Below are positions 25,036 through 32,259 of a stretch of DNA of 64,000 nt, one piece after another. The position numbers and the translations under genes were made by a program. The first letter of the stretch is position 1; each line of letters starts with the position of its first letter. Source of the DNA: Galbibacter sp038433465 (GTDB taxonomy: Bacteria > Bacteroidota > Bacteroidia > Flavobacteriales > Flavobacteriaceae); NCBI RefSeq assembly GCF_038433465.1, contig NZ_JAESVF010000009.1, positions 62,001-126,000 of the forward strand, read 5' to 3'. Under the pieces are notes generated by a model, which was not told the DNA's origin, ran no database searches, and worked only from the letters and a program-made list of their open reading frames with translations.

Positions 25036-26239
25036 TCAGCCTATTCAAAATTTCGTTAAAGATATCGGTTGCTACTTCCGTTTTCGATTTTAATGGAAAC
25101 GGAATAATATTCATATTCTTATCTATAAAAGTAACTTTATTTGTGGTTTTTCCAAAACCTGCACCTTTATCGTTTAACGAATTTAAAACAATCGCATCTA
25201 AATTTTTACGCGCAAGTTTACCTTTTGCATTCTCCAATTCGTCGTTAGTTTCGAGCGCAAACCCTACCAAAAACTGCTTTTCTTTAATACTTCCTAAAGA
25301 TGCTAAAATATCTTGCGTAGGCTCCAAATCGATATGCATGGTAGCCGTTTTTTTCTTTATTTTTTCTGAAGCTACTGTTGCAGGTTTATAGTCGGCTACT
25401 GCTGCCGAAAGAATAGCAACATCTACTTGATTAAATACTTGATGCGTTGCATTGTACATTTCTTCTGCGGAAGTAACTCGCACCAATTTTATATGCGAAT
25501 GCGAAATTGACAAATGCGTAGGTCCAGAAACTAAGAACACCTCAGCCCCTAAACTTGCAGCCTTTTCAGCTAGTGCATATCCCATTCTTCCGCTAGAATG
25601 ATTTCCTATAAAACGCACAGGGTCGATAGCCTCATAGGTCGGCCCTGCTGTAATAAGCACTCTTTTCCCTTTAAGAGGAAGTTTCGACAGTATATCTTTT
25701 TCAATAAAAGACACAATTGCTTCGGGTTCTGCCATACGTCCTTCTCCAACCAATCCGCTAGCAAGCTCCCCATGTCCTGCAGGAATCATGGTATTTCCGA
25801 AAGACTGTAAGGTTTCTAAAGATTTTTCTGTAGAAGGATGTTTGTACATATCCAAATCCATTGCTGGCGCAAAATAAACTGGACATTTAGCCGATAAATA
25901 TGTTGCTAATAAAAAATTATCGGAAGCTCCCGACGCCATTTTAGAAAGTGTATTGGCTGTGGCAGGAGCAATTATCATTAAGTCTGCCCACAAGCCTAAA
26001 TCTACATGATTATTCCAAAGTTCGTTTTCTTCCTCTTCATCTACAAAAGAAGAATACACTTTGTTTTTAGACAATGTAGAAAGCGTTAAAGGGGTAACGA
26101 AGTCTTTTGCAGCTTCTGTCATTACCACTTTAACGCTTGCTCCAGCTTTAATAAATAAACGTATTAAAAAAGCCGATTTATAAGCGGCAATACCACCTGT
26201 AATACCAAGTACAATTTTTTTGCCGCTAAGTATGGACAT
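25028..26239 (-). CDS. coaBC: bifunctional phosphopantothenoylcysteine decarboxylase/synthetase
   Basis: Two consecutive steps of coenzyme A synthesis in one 403-residue flavoprotein. The N-terminal CoaC domain (about 1-185) has the FMN-binding GGIAAYKS, catalytic His78 (NNHVDL) and PAMDLDMY. The C-terminal CoaB domain has ITAGPTYEAIDPVRFIGN followed by HSSGRMG, and AAVADYKP. The CoaC flap reads ELASGLVGEGRM: Ser161 stands where E. coli has the active-site Cys158. I believe this is common in Bacteroidota, but it implies a modified reduction step. The gene lies three bases after rpoZ. Confidence 0.93.
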   Translation of the reverse strand: MSILSGKKIVLGITGGIAAYKSAFLIRLFIKAGASVKVVMTEAAKDFVTPLTLSTLSKNKVYSSFVDEEEENELWNNHVDLGLWADLMIIAPATANTLSKMASGASDNFLLATYLSAKCPVYFAPAMDLDMYKHPSTEKSLETLQSFGNTMIPAGHGELASGLVGEGRMAEPEAIVSFIEKDILSKLPLKGKRVLITAGPTYEAIDPVRFIGNHSSGRMGYALAEKAASLGAEVFLVSGPTHLSISHSHIKLVRVTSAEEMYNATHQVFNQVDVAILSAAVADYKPATVASEKIKKKTATMHIDLEPTQDILASLGSIKEKQFLVGFALETNDELENAKGKLARKNLDAIVLNSLNDKGAGFGKTTNKVTFIDKNMNIIPFPLKSKTEVATDIFNEILNRLNG

Positions 26240-26242
26240 GCC

Positions 26243-26566
26243 CTACTCTTTTTCTGTGTTTCTGTAATATACCTTGTCGTTCAACCACTCTTCTACAGCA
26301 ATAGCGTGTGGTTTAGGTAATTTTTCGTAAAATTTAGAAACTTCTATTTGCTCTTTATTTTCGAAAATCTCTTCAAGACTATCTGTATACGTTGCAAATT
26401 CTTCCAATTTTTCAATCAACTCCTTCTTAATATCGCCATTAATTTGGTTAGCACGCTTCGAAATGACAGAAATGGCCTCATAAATATTATTTGTAGGCGC
26501 ATCTATTTCGTTTCTATCATATGTAATTGTAGAAACTGCTGCTTCGGAATTTCTTAATTCGCTCAT
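26243..26566 (-). CDS. rpoZ: RNA polymerase omega subunit, bacteroidotal type
   Basis: A 107-residue protein matching the RpoZ/Rpb6-like family found in Bacteroidota at this locus. The core NNIYEAISVISKRANQIN resembles the omega helix that contacts the beta-prime subunit. The C-terminal half, with EWLNDKVYYRNTEKE, is lineage specific. It lies between bamD and coaBC with gaps of six and three bases, the standard flavobacterial order, which strengthens the call. Sequence similarity to the enterobacterial omega is weak by eye. Confidence 0.78.
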   Translation of the reverse strand: MSELRNSEAAVSTITYDRNEIDAPTNNIYEAISVISKRANQINGDIKKELIEKLEEFATYTDSLEEIFENKEQIEVSKFYEKLPKPHAIAVEEWLNDKVYYRNTEKE

Positions 26567-26572
26567 AACTTT

Positions 26573-27400
26573 TTATTTACTATATTTTTCTAACAATGCT
26601 TTAAACTCATTCAATTCAGCATCTAATTCGGCATTCATTTTATCTGCTTTATTTCGATATTCGCTTTCATTGAACTCACTTATAAACTTTTGGTAAGCTT
26701 CTTTAGCTTCTCCAATACGTTCTTCTTTTTTTGAATAAATACTATTTACTGCCAAGTTATACTTTGCTAAATAGTTGTAATACATCGCATCTTCTTTATA
26801 AACCGACCCTGGATATTCTTTAAAGAATAAATCGAAGGATTTAATCGAAGCGTGATAATCTGAAATATGGTTGTATTGTTTCGCTATTTCAAAAGATTTT
26901 TTCTCTTTCTTAGCTCTCAATGCTGCTGCCATTTCATTGGCTTCGTCCATATATTCAGAATCTGGATGCGTATTGATAAATACTTGTAATTTACTTATCG
27001 CTTTATCTGTTTCTGTTTGGTCTAAACTATATCTTGGCGATGTTAAATACTGACTCTTAGCACCTAAAAAAGCTGCTTCTTCAGCCTTATCACTTCGAGG
27101 GTACGATTTTGAAAATCTTTCAAATTGATACGCTGCCAAGTAATAATCTTTAGTTTCATAATACGAATTCGCATAAAAATACAACAAACGCTCTCCTTGT
27201 GGTTTCCCTACATATTGAGGAACAATTTGTTCGTATAATCGAATGGCGCGCTTATAATCTCCTTCATTATAAAGCTTTTCGGCCAAATCGTATTTTTTCT
27301 TAACATCACTTTCTTTTAATACACGTTGGTATTCGCTACAACTTGTAAATAATACCACTAAAAGAACTGCTAAATATGTATACTTCATATTTTTAATCAT
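26573..27400 (-). CDS. bamD: outer-membrane assembly lipoprotein BamD
   Basis: A lipoprotein of the Bam complex that helps fold outer-membrane barrels. The signal ends LFTSC, then a series of TPR-like helices follows (LAEKLYNEGDYKRAIRLYEQI, YYLAAYQFERFSKSYPRSDKAEEA). The 275-residue length fits. Two starts are close: ATG at 27400 and, four codons later, at 27388 (MKYTYLAVLL). A TAnnTTTG box at 27405-27412 would place transcription start near 27399, which favours the second. It heads the operon with rpoZ, coaBC and the DUF4835 gene. Confidence 0.9.
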   Translation of the reverse strand: MIKNMKYTYLAVLLVVLFTSCSEYQRVLKESDVKKKYDLAEKLYNEGDYKRAIRLYEQIVPQYVGKPQGERLLYFYANSYYETKDYYLAAYQFERFSKSYPRSDKAEEAAFLGAKSQYLTSPRYSLDQTETDKAISKLQVFINTHPDSEYMDEANEMAAALRAKKEKKSFEIAKQYNHISDYHASIKSFDLFFKEYPGSVYKEDAMYYNYLAKYNLAVNSIYSKKEERIGEAKEAYQKFISEFNESEYRNKADKMNAELDAELNEFKALLEKYSK

Positions 27401-27404
27401 CCGG

Positions 27405-27412
27405 CAAAATTA
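27405..27412 (-). promoter_or_regulatory. -7 box of the bamD operon
   Basis: Reads TAATTTTG on the minus strand, a TAnnTTTG match, four bases before the first possible bamD ATG. No TTG at standard spacing. If active, bamD translation would begin at the second ATG (27388) or from a leaderless message. Confidence 0.35.
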
Positions 27413-27528
27413 GTTAAATATATGTAATTTTAAAAAACTTTTTAAAGTGTGAAGAAAAGGACTTCAAAAGTAAGGAACAACAGTTTTTATTTTTTTTATT
27501 AAAAGTTTAACGTGTTGAAGTGTTTTCC

Positions 27529-28446
27529 TCACAATTTTTCCAAATCGTCAATCATGGAATGGTCGACCATCAGCTTCCCGTCTTCACCATATCCGTAGGA
27601 TTTTGTATATTTCTTATTCATTTTTAAATCTTCATGCACATACGATTTCACATCGTAAATTTCGTTATTGAAAGCATCATCATAATACGAAAAAAGCACT
27701 ACCAACTCAGCTTTTAAGTCGGCAATTTCACTTTTTGAAAGATTGTAAAGCGGACTTTCTTCATCTATAACATGAACAATTGTCCAAGTTGTTGGCAAAT
27801 AGATGATGGTTTTTCGCTCTAAATTCAAATTAAAATATTCGGGTTTGTAGTAACCGTTTTCCGATTTATGCAAAATTAAAGTTACATCAACTTTGGGTTT
27901 GATGAGGATATTCCGACTCGTATTCATCACTTTAATCATTAAGGCTGATTTGTTTTCAAACGGACGAATAAGAAAGTTTCTACTGAAAGAAATAAGTGTT
28001 TTAGGTTTAGAAAACCTTCCGTAGAGCAATCCGGTAGTGAATGAAAAACTTAAAAGTCCGACCAAAGCTTCAAAACTCGCCAAAATTCCAGCGGCAGTTC
28101 CCGAAGGCGATAAAACTCCATACCCTACCGTTGTGATGGTTTGAGATGAAAATAAAAAGGCGTTAAAGAAATTCTCGAAAAAACTTGGAGAATGATACGT
28201 AGAAATAGCTTCCATTCCCAACCCAACATACGCCACTGCAAATAGCGTGTTGACTAAAATATACGCTAGCAATACATAGCCAAAAAAAGCAATCCACGTA
28301 ATCCTAATTAAATAGGAATACGTGGATTGAAACATACTTTTTTTATTGACATGGTCTATATTAAATCTTCCATCTTCTGTAATAAATCTTTTTACATTTT
28401 TGGTTGAACTTAATCCAAACCCTATATCTTTCAGTCTCTTAACCAT
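27529..28446 (-). CDS. inward-rectifier-type potassium channel (KirBac-like)
   Basis: A 305-residue membrane channel. Two membrane helices (about 47-72 and 118-142) flank a pore loop with the potassium selectivity filter TTVGYG at residues 105-110. The C-terminal half is the immunoglobulin-like cytoplasmic domain of Kir channels (IRPFENKSALMIKVMNTSRN; YLPTTWTIVHVIDEESPLY). Bacterial Kir channels conduct K+ across the inner membrane and are gated by lipids or ligands. Its start overlaps the dapA end by eight bases, so it is translated from the DUF6913/dapA transcript, a surprising partner. Confidence 0.92.
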   Translation of the reverse strand: MVKRLKDIGFGLSSTKNVKRFITEDGRFNIDHVNKKSMFQSTYSYLIRITWIAFFGYVLLAYILVNTLFAVAYVGLGMEAISTYHSPSFFENFFNAFLFSSQTITTVGYGVLSPSGTAAGILASFEALVGLLSFSFTTGLLYGRFSKPKTLISFSRNFLIRPFENKSALMIKVMNTSRNILIKPKVDVTLILHKSENGYYKPEYFNLNLERKTIIYLPTTWTIVHVIDEESPLYNLSKSEIADLKAELVVLFSYYDDAFNNEIYDVKSYVHEDLKMNKKYTKSYGYGEDGKLMVDHSMIDDLEKL

Positions 28447-29338
28447 TAATTTTATTTGTCGCTAAGATAGGAAAACTATTTATTTTTTCCTTTAACGACA
28501 AACTTGCTTCTACTAATGGCAAGCGCACTTTAGCAGTACTAAGGTTTAAATTTTCAAACACTGCTTTGATTCCTGCAGGATTTCCTTCTTCAAAAATATA
28601 ATCGATTATATCCATCAGTTGGAAATGTATTTGATTGGCATCGTCTAAATTTCCTCTTAATGCATAACGCACCATTGCAGAAAACTCTTTTGGTAAACCT
28701 TGCCCAATTACCGATATTACTCCTGCTCCTCCTGCTAGTATCATTGGAAGCGTAATCATATCGTCACCAGAAATCACTAAAAAGTCTTTCGGCTTATCTT
28801 TAATAAGTCGCATAGCTTGTACAATATCGCCTGCTGCTTCTTTTACTCCAATGATATTTTTAAACTCGTTGGCTAAACGAATAATTGTTTTTGGCAATAC
28901 GTTAGAACCTGTTCTACCAGGTACGTTGTATAAAATTATTGGCAATGGCGAAGCTTCTGCAATTGCTTTAAAGTGCTGATAAATTCCTTCTTGTGTAGGT
29001 TTATTGTAATATGGTGAAACCGATAAAATGGCATCGAAAGCTGATAAATCGGATGTTTTTAATTCATTTACAACTTCAGCAGTATTATTTCCACCAACAC
29101 CTACAACTAGCGGAACACGTTTATTATTTGCCTTAACGATAGTTTGTTTTACAAGTTCTTTTTCCTCCTTTGTCAAGGTAGCCGACTCGGCAGTAGTACC
29201 TAAAACTACCAAATACTCTACACCACCAGCAATAACATGGTTTACAATGTTAATTAGTGCCTCTACATCTACACTTAAATCTTCTCTAAACGGGGTTACA
29301 AGTGCAACACCTGTTCCTAAAAACTTTGACATACTCAT
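28439..29338 (-). CDS. dapA: 4-hydroxy-tetrahydrodipicolinate synthase
   Basis: Condenses pyruvate and aspartate semialdehyde, the first committed step of lysine and diaminopimelate synthesis. The 299-residue TIM barrel has TGVALVTPF at the N terminus, GTTAESATL, Tyr137 in LYNVPGRTG and the Schiff-base Lys166 in GVKEAAGD. It overlaps the upstream DUF6913 gene by four bases and the downstream K+ channel gene by eight. The DAP pathway gene dapF lies about 18 kb away. Confidence 0.95.
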   Translation of the reverse strand: MSMSKFLGTGVALVTPFREDLSVDVEALINIVNHVIAGGVEYLVVLGTTAESATLTKEEKELVKQTIVKANNKRVPLVVGVGGNNTAEVVNELKTSDLSAFDAILSVSPYYNKPTQEGIYQHFKAIAEASPLPIILYNVPGRTGSNVLPKTIIRLANEFKNIIGVKEAAGDIVQAMRLIKDKPKDFLVISGDDMITLPMILAGGAGVISVIGQGLPKEFSAMVRYALRGNLDDANQIHFQLMDIIDYIFEEGNPAGIKAVFENLNLSTAKVRLPLVEASLSLKEKINSFPILATNKING

Positions 29339-29856
29339 ATCTTTTTTAAGATAGAAAGGTATTTTACCAGTTCGTTTTTAAACTGAGAAAAATCTTTCTC
29401 ATCGGTCTTCAATACTAAATTGTTATTTGCTTCTCCTTCTGTGGTTAAACCTACTTTAAATTCACTCTTACACAGCGTAGAAACCAACTCTAAATAAATA
29501 TTAGGTTCTGTATAATAATTAATTACAATATCATAATCGCGCTTTAAAAACTCCGCTACTTCTTCATTCTTTACTTTACCTTTCATCCCAAAAGAACTGT
29601 CGGTAAAAACAGGAATTAAGTAACTTCCATTCTTATAAATTTTATTTACATACCCAATAATATAAACGTCAGATGCACTTATGTTTATCGCTTTGGCAAT
29701 GTCGAGCAATGGCTTATAATCTACCAACTTCTCGTAATTTATAACAATGGCTAATGAACGTGTGTTTGTTGCATTTGTAGCAACTACACTTTTGTTTGAA
29801 AGCGTTTTTCGAATTGCTTTTTTTATTGATTTTTCTTTAAGGCCTTTAAAAATCAT
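29335..29856 (-). CDS. DUF6913-like protein of unknown function
   Basis: A 173-residue soluble protein found next to dapA in flavobacteria; I associate it with DUF6913 from memory. It begins MIFKGLKEKSIKKAIRKTL, a basic helix, followed by alternating strands and helices (LAIVINYEKLVDYKPLLDIAKAI, FKVGLTTEGEANNNLVL). No catalytic motif or signal peptide is visible. It is the first gene of the dapA/Kir operon, overlapping dapA by four bases, with a -7 box 20 bases upstream. Confidence 0.6.
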   Translation of the reverse strand: MIFKGLKEKSIKKAIRKTLSNKSVVATNATNTRSLAIVINYEKLVDYKPLLDIAKAINISASDVYIIGYVNKIYKNGSYLIPVFTDSSFGMKGKVKNEEVAEFLKRDYDIVINYYTEPNIYLELVSTLCKSEFKVGLTTEGEANNNLVLKTDEKDFSQFKNELVKYLSILKKI

Positions 29857-29868
29857 TTACATTTCCAT

Positions 29869-29884
29869 TATTTTTGCAAATGTA
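29869..29884. promoter_or_regulatory. back-to-back divergent -7 boxes
   Basis: TATTTTTG at 29869-29876 faces right and CAAATGTA at 29877-29884 is TACATTTG facing left; the two boxes abut. They would serve the nucleotidase C-domain gene (start 29924) and the DUF6913/dapA operon (start 29856). Neither has a clear TTG at standard spacing. Confidence 0.45.
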
Positions 29885-29923
29885 TAACTTTCAAAAGTTC
29901 CTGATATTAAAATTAAGAATCTT

Positions 29924-30688
29924 ATGCTGCTTAAAACTAAACATTTTGTTATATTTATAACAATTATCTCACTTACCGCTTGTAAAAAGGGCTCTACAAA
30001 GCTCACTTCTATCTCAGGAACGGAAATAAACATTACCGACACCTTAAAAAGTGTTGATAGTATCGACCAATTTGTAAAGCCTTACCGCGACCATATCGAA
30101 GAAGTTTTAGACGAACAATTGGCATACAACCCAAAAAACTTATCTAAAAATGACGGGAAATTAAATTCGACTATCGGAAACTTAATGGCAGATATCACTT
30201 ACGAGCAGTCTAACCCTATTTTTAATAAACGTACTGGAAATCAAATAGATTTTGTTTTGCTGAATCACGGCGGAATTAGAGCTACTATGTCTAAAGGAAA
30301 AGTAAGTCGTCGCACGGCGTACGAGATTATGCCTTTTAAGAATGAAACTTATGTTTTAGAACTTTCTGCTGAAAAAGTACACGAACTCATTCAGTATTTA
30401 GCTGAAGCGCAAACTGCGCATCCAATTAGTAAACAGCTTCAAATTACGTTAAACAAAGACAATTCAGTAAAAAGTGTTACCATAAACGGAGCTCCAATTG
30501 ACGATAACAAAACGTATTTTGTAGCAACTTCCGACTTTTTAGCTACTGGCGGAGACCACATGAATTTCTTTAAAAATCCAATAAACACAACCGATATTAA
30601 CTACTTACTCAGAAATGAATTGATTGATTATTTCGAAAAAGTAGACACCATAAAAGCAAGTACTGATAATAGATTTATAAAAATTTAA
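29924..30688 (+). CDS. 5'-nucleotidase C-terminal domain lipoprotein
   Basis: A 254-residue lipoprotein (signal ending LTAC, Cys20) containing only the substrate-binding C-terminal domain of UshA-type 5'-nucleotidases. The family motif NHGGIRATMSKGKVSRRTAYEIMPF lies at about residues 120-144, and ATGGDHMNFF near the C terminus. It lacks the metallophosphatase domain, which is encoded by the next gene four bases downstream. Together the two genes look like a split nucleotidase with the domain order reversed relative to UshA. Periplasmic or outer-membrane location is inferred. Confidence 0.85.
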   Translation: MLLKTKHFVIFITIISLTACKKGSTKLTSISGTEINITDTLKSVDSIDQFVKPYRDHIEEVLDEQLAYNPKNLSKNDGKLNSTIGNLMADITYEQSNPIFNKRTGNQIDFVLLNHGGIRATMSKGKVSRRTAYEIMPFKNETYVLELSAEKVHELIQYLAEAQTAHPISKQLQITLNKDNSVKSVTINGAPIDDNKTYFVATSDFLATGGDHMNFFKNPINTTDINYLLRNELIDYFEKVDTIKASTDNRFIKI

Positions 30689-30692
30689 CCTC

Positions 30693-31601
30693 ATGAAAAG
30701 AAGACAATTTATAAACAATACCGTTGCCAGTACCGCTTTTATAACTGCTGGAGGTTTATCGCTTACCGCATGTAACAACAATAAAAAGAAACACCTTACC
30801 ATACTCCACACCAACGATGTTCACAGTCATATCGACCCATTTCCAGCTACCGATGCTCGCAACCCAAACATGGGTGGTGTTGCGCGACGTGCTACGCTAA
30901 TTGAGCAAATACGACAAGAAAATCCAAACACCCTATTATTGGATGCTGGGGATATTTTTCAAGGAACGCCTTATTTTAATTTCTACGGAGGTGAAATTGA
31001 ATTTAAACTGATGAGCATGCTGAAATATGACGTTGCTACCCTTGGAAACCACGATTTTGATAATGGTATAGACGGTCTCGTAGCACAGTTGCCAAATGCT
31101 AAATTTGAAATTATAAACGGAAATTACGACTTTTCAAATACTATTTTAGATGGACAAATAAAGCCTTATAAAATTTTCAATAAAGACGGAATTAAAATCG
31201 GAGTTTTTGGATTGGGAGTAGAACTCGAAGGACTTGTTACCAAAGGGCTTTATAAAGAAACAAAATACCTCGACCCAATAGAAATTGCACAAGACCTTAC
31301 CACAGAACTAAAAGAAAAAGAAAACTGCGACCTTGTAATTTGTTTATCGCATTTAGGTTTTAAATACCGAGACAACACAGTTTCTGATATTGTCTTAGCA
31401 CAAAACACAGAAAATATCGATTTAATTATTGGTGGGCATACTCACACTTTTTTAGAAAAACCAGTTGTTGAAACTAACAGAAAAGGAAAAAAAGTATTGA
31501 TTAATCAAGTGGGATGCTACGGAATTTTCTTAGGTCGAATTGATTTTTATTTTGATGAAAACACCGCTTCCACTTCCGAAGGGATTAGTATAAATGTTTA
31601 A
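30693..31601 (+). CDS. 5'-nucleotidase metallophosphatase domain, exported
   Basis: A 302-residue metallophosphoesterase with the catalytic motifs of the 5'-nucleotidase family: HTNDVHSH (metal-binding Asp and His), DAGDIFQG, GNHDFDNG, and GGHTHTF. The N terminus MKRRQFINN followed by a hydrophobic stretch looks like a Tat-type signal, ending LTAC, so a lipid anchor is also possible. It carries only the phosphatase half; the C-terminal binding domain is the preceding gene. The last 17 bases overlap the convergent YhhN-like gene. Confidence 0.88.
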   Translation: MKRRQFINNTVASTAFITAGGLSLTACNNNKKKHLTILHTNDVHSHIDPFPATDARNPNMGGVARRATLIEQIRQENPNTLLLDAGDIFQGTPYFNFYGGEIEFKLMSMLKYDVATLGNHDFDNGIDGLVAQLPNAKFEIINGNYDFSNTILDGQIKPYKIFNKDGIKIGVFGLGVELEGLVTKGLYKETKYLDPIEIAQDLTTELKEKENCDLVICLSHLGFKYRDNTVSDIVLAQNTENIDLIIGGHTHTFLEKPVVETNRKGKKVLINQVGCYGIFLGRIDFYFDENTASTSEGISINV

Positions 31602-32259
31602 AATCGAAATGTTTTATTAAACGAAGTAGAAACAAATAAGCAACTACTTTTACTACGACAGTCGTAAAGTCAAAGAAAAATAACTCTACTAAAAAATTAT
31701 CGATTGCAAGGGTGATATCGCCAATTAAAAAACACACCGCAACCATTACTGGGTATAGGTTTACTTTTGTCTCGTTGTTAAAATAATTCACTAAAGACGT
31801 TATTGTAAAGGCACTCAAAACAATTGAATACGCCAATACAAACGGGTACAAATCGCCCATTTGTGACCCAAAAATATCTTTTATTGAATAGTTAAAATAG
31901 ATAAACCACAACACCACTACAGGAACTGCCGAAAAGATAAGTTTCTTTGCATCAAAGTCACGTATGGCTTTGTAACAAATCGCAGTAAAAACCAGATGAT
32001 GAATTCCGAAACAAGCCAAAAAAAATCGTGAAGAAATTGGCCCGAGATACAACGAAAACACATCGCCTAGAAAACAACTCACTAACAATACAATTGGCAC
32101 TACTTCCAACTTGTTTTTATGGAAGTAATAATTAAAAAATACAATTGGAATTAAAGAGAGTTTAGCAATATTAGCGAGCAATCCGATATGAAAAACAGAC
32201 GCCAACAGGTATAAAAACCCAAAACCAAAATACAGCGCTAGTAACTGCTTATTACTCAT
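31585..32259 (-). CDS. YhhN/TMEM86-like membrane protein (lysoplasmalogenase family)
   Basis: A 224-residue polytopic membrane protein with about eight hydrophobic helices. Intramembrane Asp motifs, SCFLGDVFSLYLG and CFLIGDITLAIDNF, resemble those of the YhhN/TMEM86 family, whose animal members hydrolyse lysoplasmalogens. A bacterial activity is not established. Its start overlaps the ligA stop by four bases (ATGA-type coupling), so it is translated from the ligA message. Its 3' end overlaps the nucleotidase gene on the other strand. Confidence 0.6.
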   Translation of the reverse strand: MSNKQLLALYFGFGFLYLLASVFHIGLLANIAKLSLIPIVFFNYYFHKNKLEVVPIVLLVSCFLGDVFSLYLGPISSRFFLACFGIHHLVFTAICYKAIRDFDAKKLIFSAVPVVVLWFIYFNYSIKDIFGSQMGDLYPFVLAYSIVLSAFTITSLVNYFNNETKVNLYPVMVAVCFLIGDITLAIDNFLVELFFFDFTTVVVKVVAYLFLLRLIKHFDFKHLY

